This document shows, in pieces, positions 16,260 to 24,834 of a DNA stretch of 51,135 bases. How positions within the stretch are numbered: the first letter of the stretch is position 1; each line of letters begins with the position of its first letter. The notes below the pieces were generated by a model that saw only the letters and a program-made list of their open reading frames with translations, was not told where the DNA came from and did no database searches. The DNA comes from Actinomycetota bacterium (lineage in GTDB: Bacteria; Actinomycetota; Actinomycetes; Nanopelagicales; Nanopelagicaceae), in assembly GCA_947372915.1 (NCBI GenBank), contig CANBVO010000002.1:1-51135 (forward strand), given 5' to 3'. A program made the position numbers and the translations under genes.

Positions 16260-16691
16260 ATGAGCAGCGAGCGACCAGCGTGGAAAACGGAACTCCAGGC
16301 TCAATGGGAGGTCATCAACCTTTCGAAGTTCTGCGCGGAAATCGGCATCGATTATCAGAGCGCCTTTGTCGATTCACTTGCCCGCTCCAACTCCCCTGCC
16401 TATGAAGGCTACGTCTGGGAAATATTGCCCAACACCAAAATCAATCCAGGCGTGCTTCATGCCTACCCAGCTTCGTCATTGCGTGACCGTCCCGACGCCC
16501 CTGTTATCTGGGAGGAATGGTTCTTTGTTGATGGCGAGATGCACCATCACGTCCTCGCAAACTTTGCAAACGATCGGGCAACTGATACTTGGCAAGGAGA
16601 TTCCAGCGACGTAGATCATCCTGTAGAAGTTCTCAATATCCAATGGCGCCATTTCAATGACGCGAAATTAATTCCACACTATTTTCAGTAA
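16260..16691 (+). CDS. Hypothetical protein, divergent from the sugar operon
   Basis: I do not recognise this 143-residue protein. It is soluble, rich in Trp, Asp and His, without signal peptide or membrane helix. Notable stretches are WEEWFFVDGEMHHH near the middle and NIQWRHFND near the end. I start it at the ATG at 16260, which has GGAAACAGAG upstream; an in-frame extension would begin inside a LacI operator and is unlikely. It shares the intergenic region with the LacI-controlled transporter, so it may be coregulated. A perfect terminator follows. Confidence 0.6.
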   Translation: MSSERPAWKTELQAQWEVINLSKFCAEIGIDYQSAFVDSLARSNSPAYEGYVWEILPNTKINPGVLHAYPASSLRDRPDAPVIWEEWFFVDGEMHHHVLANFANDRATDTWQGDSSDVDHPVEVLNIQWRHFNDAKLIPHYFQ

Positions 16692-16704
16692 TAATCAAGA
16701 AACG

Positions 16705-16736
16705 AAAAAGGCCCCTGAAATGTCAGGGGCCTTTTT
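16705..16736. terminator. Bidirectional rho-independent terminator
   Basis: AAAAAGGCCCCTGA and TCAGGGGCCTTTTT form a perfect 14-base-pair stem with a four-base loop. T-runs are present in both directions, so it ends the hypothetical gene and the convergent ino1. Confidence 0.95.
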
Positions 16737-16751
16737 GCTAGTGCAAGAGAA

Positions 16752-17843
16752 TTAGCGCTCAAGTGATCCAGCGATAAATGCTTCAGTCTTCTCATGAGCT
16801 TGCTCATCGGTGTATTGCACCGGTGGCGACTTCATGAAGTAGCTGGAAGGTGAGAGAAGCGGTCCACCAATCTTGCGATCCAAAGCGATCTTTGCGCAAC
16901 GAAGTGCATCGATGATGACGCCAGCAGAGTTTGGTGAATCCCATACTTCAAGCTTGTATTCGAGGTTAAGTGGAACGTCACCGAAGGCGCGGCCTTCAAG
17001 GCGAACATATGCCCACTTGCGGTCATCGAGCCATGGAATGTAGTCAGAAGGTCCGATGTGAACATTCTTTGCACCCATGTCGTGATCGAGCTGAGAAGTA
17101 ACAGATTGGGTCTTAGAAATCTTCTTTGACTCTAGGCGATCGCGCTCAAGCATGTTCTTGAAGTCCATGTTTCCACCAACGTTGAGCTGGTAGGTGCGAT
17201 CAAGGTGCACGCCGCGGTCTTGGAACAACTTAGCCATGATGCGGTGAGTAATGGTTGCGCCAACCTGTGACTTGATGTCATCGCCGACGATAGGAATTCC
17301 GGCCTTAGTGAACTTATCTGCCCAAACTGGGTCTGATGCGATAAAGACAGGAAGAGCGTTGACAAATGCCACGCCAGCGTCAATTGCACATTGTGCGTAG
17401 AACTTGGCTGCTTCTTCTGAACCTACAGGGAGGTAGCAGATGAGAACATCTACCTTCTCGGCCTTGAGGGTTGCAACGATATCTACTGGCGCTGCTGATG
17501 ATTCAGTGATGGTCTCCTTGTAGTAACGACCTAGGCCGTCCAAAGTGTGACCACGTTGTACGACGATGCCAGTCTTGGCAACATCGCAGAACTTAATGGT
17601 GTTGTTCTCGCTCGCCCACATGGCGTCTGCGATATCAAGGCCGACCTTCTTAGCATCTACATCAAATGCAGCAACGAAGTTAACGTCGCGCACATGGTAG
17701 CCACCAAGAACAGCGTGCATGAGACCTGGGATCTCTTTATCTGCAGCTGCGTCCTTGTAGTAAGTAACGCCCTGGATCAGGGAGTTAGCGCAGTTTCCAA
17801 CGCCAACAATCGCTACGCGGATTTCTCCTTTAGAAGTGGTCAC
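16752..17843 (-). CDS. ino1: myo-Inositol-1-phosphate synthase
   Basis: Converts glucose-6-phosphate to inositol-1-phosphate with NAD, the first step to phosphatidylinositol and mycothiol in Actinobacteria. The 363-residue length fits the short actinobacterial Ino1 type. Visible are the Rossmann motif VGVGNCANS near residues 12-20, the [11 protein letters not shown] region, [12 protein letters not shown] and the following S-K-K-I-S-K-T lysine cluster around the active site. The start is the GTG at 17843, whose first bases overlap the PadR stop (GTGA); a longer frame would run into padR. It ends at the strong terminator. Cotranscription with a PadR gene is a conserved actinobacterial arrangement (Rv0046c-Rv0047c in M. 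tuberculosis). Confidence 0.93.
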   Translation of the reverse strand: MTTSKGEIRVAIVGVGNCANSLIQGVTYYKDAAADKEIPGLMHAVLGGYHVRDVNFVAAFDVDAKKVGLDIADAMWASENNTIKFCDVAKTGIVVQRGHTLDGLGRYYKETITESSAAPVDIVATLKAEKVDVLICYLPVGSEEAAKFYAQCAIDAGVAFVNALPVFIASDPVWADKFTKAGIPIVGDDIKSQVGATITHRIMAKLFQDRGVHLDRTYQLNVGGNMDFKNMLERDRLESKKISKTQSVTSQLDHDMGAKNVHIGPSDYIPWLDDRKWAYVRLEGRAFGDVPLNLEYKLEVWDSPNSAGVIIDALRCAKIALDRKIGGPLLSPSSYFMKSPPVQYTDEQAHEKTEAFIAGSLER

Positions 17844-18382
17844 GAGGATTTCCTTTCGGTATTTATCATTTCTTCCAACCAGGCGATTTCGCGCTCGGAG
17901 GATTCCAAAGAGTGACGACGCCACTCCGCGAGGTACTTATCGATCCCGGCTGGAGATTTCTCCAACTCGTTACGAAGAATGGCTGCCTTCTCAGAAAGGC
18001 GGCGAAGTCGGCCTTCCAAAATTTGCAACCGGTTATTTTTTGGAGTTGGTCCGAAAAATGCGAACCGAACTTCAAAACTTTCATCGTCCCATGACTCGGG
18101 ACCAGTGCTGCCAGCAAGGTCAGCAAAGCGCTTCTCCCCTTTTGGGGTGAGCGCGTAGACAATGCGCGAGCGCCGAGATCGTCCAACGACTTCCGCGATA
18201 GATTCTTCAATAATTCCAGCTTCGAGCATCCGGCGAAGTTGCGGATAGAGAACAGAAAATGAGAGCGCGCGAAATGGGCCATAGATGGCGATTAAGCGCT
18301 TGCGGAGTTCATAGCCATGGAGAGCGCCCTGACTAAGCAGGCCGAGGAGGGCGAATTCCAGTGCTTCAGAACGTGAGCGCAT
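17840..18382 (-). CDS. PadR-family transcriptional regulator upstream of ino1
   Basis: A 180-residue PadR protein. The winged helix occupies about residues 8-85 ([22 protein letters not shown], then R-R-M-L-E-A-G-I-I and the wing [11 protein letters not shown]). The C-terminal half (about 100-175) is a charged dimerisation helix region rich in Leu/Arg/Glu. AAGGAG precedes the ATG. Its stop overlaps the ino1 start, so the two are translationally coupled and PadR probably adjusts inositol production. A perfect palindrome about 45 bases upstream is its likely operator. Confidence 0.88.
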   Translation of the reverse strand: MRSRSEALEFALLGLLSQGALHGYELRKRLIAIYGPFRALSFSVLYPQLRRMLEAGIIEESIAEVVGRSRRSRIVYALTPKGEKRFADLAGSTGPESWDDESFEVRFAFFGPTPKNNRLQILEGRLRRLSEKAAILRNELEKSPAGIDKYLAEWRRHSLESSEREIAWLEEMINTERKSS

Positions 18383-18424
18383 ACCGGACTCCTTCCCTCA
18401 TATGATGACTAGTTATAACGAGCG

Positions 18425-18445
18425 GATATATCGTTTCGATATATC
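18425..18445. promoter_or_regulatory. Palindrome upstream of padR-ino1, probable PadR operator
   Basis: GATATATCG-TTT-CGATATATC is a perfect nine-base inverted repeat with a three-base spacer. It lies 43-63 bases before the padR start, where the promoter is expected. It occurs once in the window. Confidence 0.65.
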
Positions 18446-18664
18446 GATGCGATAGTTAAGCCTAAATCCCCTCGGGAGTGCAACTTCTGACCCCCAAAAC
18501 TCCTCCGCGTGTCGGTTGTCTCAGGCGGGAGATGTGGGCAGGGCCACCTTTACCCTTAATTTTCAACGCCCTCCTTTCCCAGCCGCATCAGGCTCGAGGT
18601 CCCATTAAAGCTAAGCGTTGAACTCTCATGCGCCTAGCCCTATGCACGAGGAAAGGCATATTTA

Positions 18665-19906
18665 ATGAGCATGTTCAGTTGGAAAGTAAATAACTCAGGT
18701 GGCGTGATCGCCCCAGACGAGCGTCTCTCCTGGCCACGCACTATCGGCACCGGACTACAACATATCGCCGCCATGTTTGGCGCCACCTTCTTGGTCCCCA
18801 TCATCACCGGCTTCCCACCAACCACCACACTCTTTTTCTCGGGCGTGGGCACCATGTTGTTCCTACTCATTACTCGCAACAAGCTTCCTTCCTACCTTGG
18901 TTCTTCCTTCGCATTCCTTGCTCCTATCGCGGCATCTGTTAAAGCCGGTGGCATGGCCGAGGCACTTGGTGGCGTAGTCATCACTGGAGTTCTTCTCGCC
19001 ATTGTTGGCTTCGTAGTTAAAGCGGCAGGCATCAAGTGGATTGACTGGCTTCTCCCTCCAGTAGTTACTGGCTCGATTGTTATGGTCATCGGTCTGAATC
19101 TTGCTGGCGCGGCGAAGAACAACTTCGTTGCTGGCCCAACCGTTGCCATCATCACTCTTGCTGCAGTCGCATTGATTTCGGTACTTGCTAAGGGCTTCCT
19201 CTCTCGTATCGCTATCTTTGGTGGTCTTGTTGTCGGATATCTCTATACCTGGCTCACTGGAGATCTCCACACCGAAGGCATTAAGGCAGCGAAGTGGATT
19301 GCCATGCCAACATTCACTGCACCTTCCTTCAAAGTTTCCGCAATTGTTCTCTTCTTGCCAGTGGTCCTTGTTCTTATCGCAGAAAACGTTGGCCACGTCA
19401 AAGCAGTTGCTGCTATGACTGGTCGCAATCTCGATGATGTTATGGGAGATGCACTTGTTGCAGACGGTGCTGCGACCGCACTTGCGGGTATCGGTGGCGG
19501 ATCTGGCACAACAACATATGCCGAAAACATCGGCACTATGGCAGCGACAAAGGTCTACTCGACCGCTGCTTATTGGATTGCTGCTATTGGCGCAGTCCTT
19601 CTCGCACTCTGCCCTAAGTTCGGCGCAGTTCTGACCGCAACTCCAGCTGGAGTTCTCGGTGGTTTGGGCGTTGCACTCTACGGAATGATTGGCGTTCTCG
19701 GCGCACGTATTTGGATTGAATCCAAGGTCGATTTCTCCAACTCCACCAACCTCATCATCGCAGCCACTTCTGTGATTATCGGAATCTCCGATCTCTCATG
19801 GACCCGTGGCCAATACACCTTTAACGGCATCATCAATGCAACTCTTGTTGCTGTTATTGGCTACCGCGTACTTCATGCAATTGCGAAGTCACGTGGTAAC
19901 GATTAA
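18665..19906 (+). CDS. Uracil/xanthine permease, NCS2 family (UraA-like)
   Basis: A 413-residue transporter of the nucleobase-ascorbate/NCS2 family with 14 hydrophobic segments. The start region (P-R-T-I-G-T-G-L-Q-H-I-A-A-M-F-G-A) and the TTYAENIG motif near residue 280, whose glutamate binds the nucleobase in UraA, point to uracil rather than xanthine. It imports nucleobase by proton symport. AGGAAAGG precedes the ATG. The 282-base gap to padR is the longest gene-free stretch nearby; I recognise no purine or PyrR-type leader in it. A terminator follows the gene. Confidence 0.88.
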   Translation: MSMFSWKVNNSGGVIAPDERLSWPRTIGTGLQHIAAMFGATFLVPIITGFPPTTTLFFSGVGTMLFLLITRNKLPSYLGSSFAFLAPIAASVKAGGMAEALGGVVITGVLLAIVGFVVKAAGIKWIDWLLPPVVTGSIVMVIGLNLAGAAKNNFVAGPTVAIITLAAVALISVLAKGFLSRIAIFGGLVVGYLYTWLTGDLHTEGIKAAKWIAMPTFTAPSFKVSAIVLFLPVVLVLIAENVGHVKAVAAMTGRNLDDVMGDALVADGAATALAGIGGGSGTTTYAENIGTMAATKVYSTAAYWIAAIGAVLLALCPKFGAVLTATPAGVLGGLGVALYGMIGVLGARIWIESKVDFSNSTNLIIAATSVIIGISDLSWTRGQYTFNGIINATLVAVIGYRVLHAIAKSRGND

Positions 19907-19919
19907 CAAGTAATTAGAC

Positions 19920-19955
19920 AGAGGGGCGGGGCTATTTAGCTTCGCCCCTCTTTGC
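19920..19955 (+). terminator. Rho-independent terminator of the NCS2 permease
   Basis: AGAGGGGCG (19920-19928) pairs with CGCCCCTCT (19943-19951), followed by a short T stretch. It lies 14 bases after the permease stop. Confidence 0.85.
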
Positions 19956-19962
19956 TTTTCGG

Positions 19963-19974
19963 TATTCTTGAGGA
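19963..19974 (+). promoter_or_regulatory. Putative leaderless -10 (TATTCT) for the LysE gene
   Basis: TATTCT at 19963-19968 is followed by six bases and the ATG at 19975. The intervening TGAGGA is too close to the start to act as an ordinary ribosome-binding site. Confidence 0.55.
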
Positions 19975-20634
19975 ATGCTCTTCGGATTAGTTGCTGTACC
20001 CAGTCGAATCTGGGAATACGTAGCAGCGGCGATGGTGATTATTTTGGCGCCGGGCCCTAGCGTTCTCTTTGTAGTCGCTCGAGCAATTGCTTGGGGGCGA
20101 TCAACAGCGGTTGCAACCGTCGCCGGAAATGTAGTCGGTGCATTTACGCTTTCTATTGTCGTCGCGGTAGGGCTCGGCCCGCTCTTGCAACGGTCGCACC
20201 TGTTCTACATCGTCGTGCAGATCCTTGGCGGCCTCTATTTGATGTACATGGGTTACGACGCCATCAAACATAGTTCGATGCACGCTGAAGATATGACCAA
20301 TCAAGGCGATATCCGCCCCGGTAAATGGAAGTCCATCCGCGATGGTTTCTGGGTAGGTTCACTTAATCCCAAAGGAATGGTCTTCTTTGCCGCGATCCTT
20401 CCCGCCTTTGCCGACGAGAAGAAAGGCCACATCACTTCCCAGCTGATTTTGATGGGCGCAATCTTCTCGCTTCTGGCCTTCTTCTCCGATGGCGCGTGGG
20501 GCGTGCTTGCCGGCACCATCCGAAACTGGTTGGCGACCGAGATGAAGCGATTGGTTCGCATGCGTATTGCCGGTGGCTGCGTCATGATCTTGCTGGGGCT
20601 CTTCACCATTTACAACGCAATCTCTCACCGCTGA
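19975..20634 (+). CDS. LysE/RhtB-family amino acid exporter
   Basis: A 219-residue, six-helix protein of the LysE/RhtB family. It has the signature L-A-P-G-P-S near residues 24-29 in the first helix, and S-L-N-P-K-G in the middle (about 129-134), both typical of the family. It exports an amino acid or a small amine; the substrate is not predictable. It lies alone between the NCS2 permease terminator and a nuclease-like gene. Confidence 0.88.
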   Translation: MLFGLVAVPSRIWEYVAAAMVIILAPGPSVLFVVARAIAWGRSTAVATVAGNVVGAFTLSIVVAVGLGPLLQRSHLFYIVVQILGGLYLMYMGYDAIKHSSMHAEDMTNQGDIRPGKWKSIRDGFWVGSLNPKGMVFFAAILPAFADEKKGHITSQLILMGAIFSLLAFFSDGAWGVLAGTIRNWLATEMKRLVRMRIAGGCVMILLGLFTIYNAISHR

Positions 20635-20730
20635 ATCAACGCGTGGCGAAGGCGCTGCCTGTCAGTGGCACGGGGCAGAATTAGGTCACCAACAAAATGC
20701 TTCTACTGAAGAAGCGCGAAATGAGTAGCC

Positions 20731-21417
20731 ATGATTCAACTCTCTGAAAATGCTCGAGCAAATATCAGCCCTAGTGATCTCACCTTTTCCTGGAACGGCT
20801 GTCATCGCTGTCTCTGGCTCTATTACAACGAGCAGATCAAGGCGCCGCTCTTTATGCCACTTGTCTCTGAAATTGCAGAGATGCAAGAAGTTTCATGTAT
20901 CGGCAAAACCTCGGCCGATCTCCACCCTGATATTCCAGAAGGAAAAGTTCTCCAACATGGTGGCTTTGTTATGTCTAAGCCCATTGAAGTAGATGGCGTT
21001 GCCACCCCGTTTGCTATCAAAGGTAAATATGACTTGGTGATGGAATTTCCCGATGGCACGTATGGCGTCATTGACTGTAAATTCCAAGCTCGCGCCAGCG
21101 ATAAGGGTCAGTTCTACTCCCCCCAGCTCGAGGCATACGCATTCGCGCTTGAAAATCCAGCTAAGGGTGAAGCAAAGACCATCTCTTCTCTCGGCTTGTT
21201 GGTCTGGTCACCGGTCAAGATTCGCGGAAACTCATCCGGAAATTTCGGCATGGAACTCTCGTGCAACTGGTATCCCATCAAACGCGATCCGGCAGCACTT
21301 CAGGCGCGCTTGGCAGAATTTATTGGGGTTATTACTGGCGAAGTGCCTGAGTCAAAATCAAATTGCGATCAATGTAAATACATCGCCAATCGACAGGCAA
21401 TTCTCGGAAGTAAGTAG
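20731..21417 (+). CDS. PD-(D/E)XK nuclease-superfamily protein with paired cysteines
   Basis: A 228-residue protein whose centre matches a RecB/Cas4-like PD-(D/E)XK nuclease: G-K-Y-D-L at about 100-104, a hairpin, then V-I-D-C-K-F with the D-x-K triad lysine, and a Q-L-E-A-Y-A-F helix downstream. CHRC near the N-terminus (Cys24, Cys27) and CDQC near the C-terminus (Cys212, Cys215) could together hold an iron-sulfur cluster or zinc, as in Cas4 and AddB. There is no cas gene or helicase nearby, so a CRISPR role is not supported. DNA repair or RNA/DNA end processing is a guess. The start is uncertain: no clear ribosome-binding site precedes the ATG. Confidence 0.7.
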   Translation: MIQLSENARANISPSDLTFSWNGCHRCLWLYYNEQIKAPLFMPLVSEIAEMQEVSCIGKTSADLHPDIPEGKVLQHGGFVMSKPIEVDGVATPFAIKGKYDLVMEFPDGTYGVIDCKFQARASDKGQFYSPQLEAYAFALENPAKGEAKTISSLGLLVWSPVKIRGNSSGNFGMELSCNWYPIKRDPAALQARLAEFIGVITGEVPESKSNCDQCKYIANRQAILGSK

Positions 21418-21419
21418 TA

Positions 21420-22193
21420 CTACTCTTTCGCCTTCTTCTTGGCGCTCTTCTTCACAACTTTCTTCTCGCGGTGTTCTTCTTTGATGCGTTCGCGAATCTG
21501 TTGTGCAATCAAGACCTTTGCCTCTGAGGCATACATATCGACATACTCTTGGCCAGAAATCTTGCCGATGGCATCCATGATTTGATCGGTAATGCTGCGC
21601 AGTAATTTGAGATCCGATGAATCGCCCTCGAAGTACATTGCTTCGCCAAAAATCATCTCGACTTGCTGCACCTTGGGAACGACTTGTCCGGTGGGTTGAA
21701 TCTCAGCGGTATTAAACATGGCTACTGGTACAACAGCAGCGCCTGACTCCAACGCCATGCGCGCGATTCCAGTGCGGCCTTTGTAGAGCTTGCCATCTGG
21801 AGAGCGAGTACCTTCTGGATAAATTCCGATGCATGCGCCATCGGCGAGCAACTGCAAACCAGTGTGAAGCGCCGCCTCACTTCGACGACCACCTGAGCGA
21901 TCAACCGGGACTTGTCCGAGCGCTTGGAAGGTCTTCTTCTTGGCAAAGCCCTTCACTCCTGGTGAAGTGAAGTACTCGCTCTTGGCGAGAAAGGTGACCT
22001 TACGCGGAACCACTAATGGCATAAAGATCGAATCGCTAAACGACAAGTGGTTGGAGGCAATGATGACGGGCCCATTTTGTGGAACGTTGCGAAGACCGGT
22101 GACCTTGGGACGGAAGAGCAGGGTCAGGATGGGAATCAGGAAAGATTTCAACGCTTGATAGACCACTTCAACCCCTTCCTCATTCTTAGCCAA
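21420..22193 (-). CDS. 1-Acyl-sn-glycerol-3-phosphate acyltransferase-like protein (PlsC)
   Basis: A PlsC-family membrane acyltransferase with the catalytic N-H-L-S-F-S-D (HX4D) near residue 50, the F-L-A-K-S-E-Y segment and the Y-P-E-G-T-R-S motif near residue 120. It adds the second acyl chain to lysophosphatidic acid or a related lipid. The C-terminal ~25 residues are strongly basic (lysine-rich tail). Two starts are possible: TTG at 22193, or GTG at 22166 with GAAGGGG five bases upstream, which gives a more usual N-terminus. In M. tuberculosis the counterpart (Rv2182c) also sits near FadD15 and PimB'. Confidence 0.85.
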   Translation of the reverse strand: MAKNEEGVEVVYQALKSFLIPILTLLFRPKVTGLRNVPQNGPVIIASNHLSFSDSIFMPLVVPRKVTFLAKSEYFTSPGVKGFAKKKTFQALGQVPVDRSGGRRSEAALHTGLQLLADGACIGIYPEGTRSPDGKLYKGRTGIARMALESGAAVVPVAMFNTAEIQPTGQVVPKVQQVEMIFGEAMYFEGDSSDLKLLRSITDQIMDAIGKISGQEYVDMYASEAKVLIAQQIRERIKEEHREKKVVKKSAKKKAKE

Positions 22194-22255
22194 TGTTCAT
22201 AAAGCCGTAGAGGGATAATTTAGGGCTTCTTTGGCATCTGTGACACCATCTGAGC

Positions 22256-23389
22256 GTGAGCGATACCCCACAAAGAGCGGCAATTGAGCTCTCCGGCTCA
22301 AAAATCGGAATCCTGCTCCTCCATGGCTTTCTGGGATCGCCCGCCTCAATCGCACCATGGGCACATGGCCTTCACGATGCCGGATTCACTATCTCTGCGC
22401 CATGCTTGGCCGGCCATCATGAAAGTTGGCATGGACTCAATCAAAGTTCTTGGGAAGATTGGTATGACTCGGCAGAGAAATCTTTCCTTGAACTAAAGAA
22501 GAAATGTGATGTCGTATTTGTTGCCGGATTTTCGATGGGTGGCGCACTTGCACTTCGACTTTCACAAATTCGCGGTTCAGAAATCGCCGGCACAATTTTG
22601 TTGAACGCATCGATCTACGATGATCGCCATATCTTTAAAGTTCTTCCGGTTATCTCTCGCTTCATTCCCTCGCTACCGGGAGGACCTACAGATGTTGCCA
22701 AACCCAACCCGCCGAAACATGTCTTTAATCGAATCCCACTTCGCGCACTTAATTCGCTCCGCCAGTTATGGCGAGTGACAGAGGAAAATCTCTATCTCGT
22801 TGATCTGCCGTTGATGGTTGCATATTCAGTAGAGGACCACACTGTTCATCCCACCAATAGCGAGACCATTATCGATAATGTCTATTCAGCCGATATTCGC
22901 GAAGTCATTTTTGAGAATTCATTCCATAATGTTGCACTTGATTATGATGCCGAACTCCTTGTGGAAGAGAGCGTCATATTTATTCACGATGTGCTTTCTG
23001 GCGAACTCAGCCGTGGCGAGAGCTTTGAAGAAGTCGATGAGCGTGAACTGATTGATGCCGAATTTAACTCAATAGTGAGTGGACTTTCACTCGATCAATC
23101 CTCGCCATCAACCTACCTGGATGAGTTGGAAGCAATCTTAGAATCGGAGAAATTTGTACCGCCCAATCCCCAATTAGAAAGTGCTGATAAGACCGCTCGG
23201 CTAGCGACCTTAGGTATAGCTGGCGGACTTTCGTATATCGCCGCCGAACAAATTTTCCATTTCGATCTTCTTGGCCTGGGCTCATGGCCAGGAATTATTA
23301 GTTTTCTTGCGGGTATCGCTACTTATATTTGGAATACTGCAAAAGATGATGAAGAAGTAGATGAGGGCGACGACGGGGCAGTAATTTAG
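22256..23389 (+). CDS. Alpha/beta hydrolase (monoacylglycerol lipase/carboxylesterase-like) with C-terminal membrane hairpin
   Basis: Residues ~12-255 form an alpha/beta hydrolase. The nucleophile elbow is G-F-S-M-G-G, the acid is in S-V-E-D-H-T-V-H-P and the histidine in S-F-H-N-V. The lid is that of the EstB/monoacylglycerol-lipase type. A further ~120 residues follow: an acidic linker, then two hydrophobic segments (about 318-365) and an acidic tail, so the enzyme is probably anchored on the inner membrane face. The start is GTG without a good ribosome-binding site; GGATAATTT upstream is a possible -10. It diverges from PlsC, which suggests glycerolipid turnover. Confidence 0.8.
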   Translation: MSDTPQRAAIELSGSKIGILLLHGFLGSPASIAPWAHGLHDAGFTISAPCLAGHHESWHGLNQSSWEDWYDSAEKSFLELKKKCDVVFVAGFSMGGALALRLSQIRGSEIAGTILLNASIYDDRHIFKVLPVISRFIPSLPGGPTDVAKPNPPKHVFNRIPLRALNSLRQLWRVTEENLYLVDLPLMVAYSVEDHTVHPTNSETIIDNVYSADIREVIFENSFHNVALDYDAELLVEESVIFIHDVLSGELSRGESFEEVDERELIDAEFNSIVSGLSLDQSSPSTYLDELEAILESEKFVPPNPQLESADKTARLATLGIAGGLSYIAAEQIFHFDLLGLGSWPGIISFLAGIATYIWNTAKDDEEVDEGDDGAVI

Positions 23390-24333
23390 CGACGAGCTAA
23401 ATCTGCAACACCGACTAGGCCGGCTTCATTTCCCAACTGCGCTGCGACAATTTGTGGGGTCGGATGCTTACCCGCAAATGGCATATAACGATCTAGCGCT
23501 TCGCGAGTGGGTTTGAGCAAAATTTCTCCGGCATCAATGACTCCCCCACCAATAACTACAACTGCTGGATCGAGAATGACCGAAAGCGTTGCGATTCCCG
23601 CACCCAACCATTGTCCGGTGGTTGTAAAGGCTGCAAGTGCAACTGCATCACCATCGCGAGCAGCATCGGTGATGTGTTTGCCAGTAAGCCCAGCGATTGT
23701 GCCATCGCCACGTGCCAATAAATTATGAGCCATATCCGGGGTAGCAGAAATCGATTCGCGCGCATGGCGCATCAGTGCATTACCGGAGGCATATTGTTCA
23801 AAGCAGCCACGTGCGCCACATCCGCAGAGGTGGCCTTCTGGCAAGACACGTAAGTGACCGAATTCGGCAGCAGTGCCAAATGCGCCACGATAAATCTCAC
23901 CGTTAACGACAATTCCACCACCAATGCCGGTTCCAATAGTGAGCATCATCAAATGATCTTGATTGCGACCGGCGCCATGCTTTGCCTCGCCCCATGCTGC
24001 GGCGTTTGCGTCATTCTCGATAATGACATTTAACCCAGTGCGCGAACCAATCTCTTCCTGCAAATTAACGCCATTCCAACCCGAGATGTTTGGTGTCGCC
24101 AACATGGTTTTGCGATCACTCGAAACAAACCCGGCGGCGGAAATACCCACGGAATCAACCGGGTGCGAAGCGACGAGTTCGGTGATGACATCGGCGATTG
24201 CATCTGAAAGAGCTGCGCCACCTTGTTTTGGAGTGTCTCGTCGAGAGCGAAGAAGAATTGATCCGGACTCGTCGACAACGCCGCCCAATACTTTTGTGCC
24301 ACCGACATCAACGCCGATACTGAGTGAGGACAA
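23386..24333 (-). CDS. ROK-family sugar kinase, probable glucokinase
   Basis: A 315-residue ROK kinase. It has the phosphate loop DVGGTK at 9-14, catalytic Asp108 in E-N-D-A-N, and the zinc site His160 with Cys170, Cys172 and Cys177 (CGCGARGC). In Actinobacteria this orthologue is usually the main glucokinase using ATP or polyphosphate, feeding glucose-6-phosphate also to Ino1. The start is TTG with AAGG six bases upstream, two bases after the SRPBCC stop, so the two are coupled. It overlaps the convergent hydrolase by four bases. Confidence 0.88.
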   Translation of the reverse strand: MSSLSIGVDVGGTKVLGGVVDESGSILLRSRRDTPKQGGAALSDAIADVITELVASHPVDSVGISAAGFVSSDRKTMLATPNISGWNGVNLQEEIGSRTGLNVIIENDANAAAWGEAKHGAGRNQDHLMMLTIGTGIGGGIVVNGEIYRGAFGTAAEFGHLRVLPEGHLCGCGARGCFEQYASGNALMRHARESISATPDMAHNLLARGDGTIAGLTGKHITDAARDGDAVALAAFTTTGQWLGAGIATLSVILDPAVVVIGGGVIDAGEILLKPTREALDRYMPFAGKHPTPQIVAAQLGNEAGLVGVADLARR

Positions 24334-24335
24334 AA

Positions 24336-24773
24336 TTAACCTTCGAGCTTCTGCTTCATTTGATTGAGCGCAAGATCAATGGTCGAACGCTCTGCCTTAG
24401 TACGCATCATCGCAGGGACGGGCATCGATAGCGCGACTGTCAGTTGCGATTTAACAGTTGTGGTGTCATCGCCGTTATCAGAAATAATGTAAGCGCCAGT
24501 CATCTCGGTGAGGAGATCTGCATCGTCAAGTGAGAATGAAAGTTCACTCGGAGCCTTGCTCCAGTCGTAATCCAATGTAACGCGATCTTTCATGACTCCG
24601 GCATCAATCGAAATCTTGACCTTGGTTGGACGAGATTGTTCATCGCTCTCCACGACCTCGACAGATTTAATCGCAGTCGACCAGCTTGGGTATCCCGGTA
24701 GGTCGAGAAGGATGGCCTGCACCTCAGAAACCGGTGCCTCGATGGTGATGGAGTTTTCAGATGCTTCGCTCAT
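24336..24773 (-). CDS. SRPBCC-family polyketide cyclase/dehydrase-like protein (Rv2185c-like)
   Basis: A 145-residue helix-grip (START-like) protein without membrane segment. Family features are the N-terminal I-E-A-P-V-S-E-V, P-G-Y-P-S-W near residue 27, and the long C-terminal amphipathic helix. These proteins bind a hydrophobic ligand, and the cluster here suggests a lipid. It is divergent from FadD15 in the same relation as Rv2185c to Rv2187 of M. tuberculosis. Function remains unproven. The ATG has TAACCT six bases upstream. Confidence 0.8.
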   Translation of the reverse strand: MSEASENSITIEAPVSEVQAILLDLPGYPSWSTAIKSVEVVESDEQSRPTKVKISIDAGVMKDRVTLDYDWSKAPSELSFSLDDADLLTEMTGAYIISDNGDDTTTVKSQLTVALSMPVPAMMRTKAERSTIDLALNQMKQKLEG

Positions 24774-24834
24774 GGGGCAAGGTTACCCGTCAAATATCTA
24801 GCGATTTGCCCTGAACTCGCACTACCGTGGGGGC
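24774..24834. promoter_or_regulatory. Divergent leaderless promoter pair (SRPBCC / FadD15)
   Basis: Minus strand: TAACCT (24785-24780), six bases, ATG. Plus strand: TACCGT (24823-24828), six bases, ATG. Neither start has a ribosome-binding site. Confidence 0.6.

Noticed and set aside
20731-21417. Cas4 of a CRISPR system
   Set aside because: No repeat array, Cas1/Cas2 or other cas genes occur in the window, and the cysteine pattern differs from the 1+3 arrangement of Cas4.
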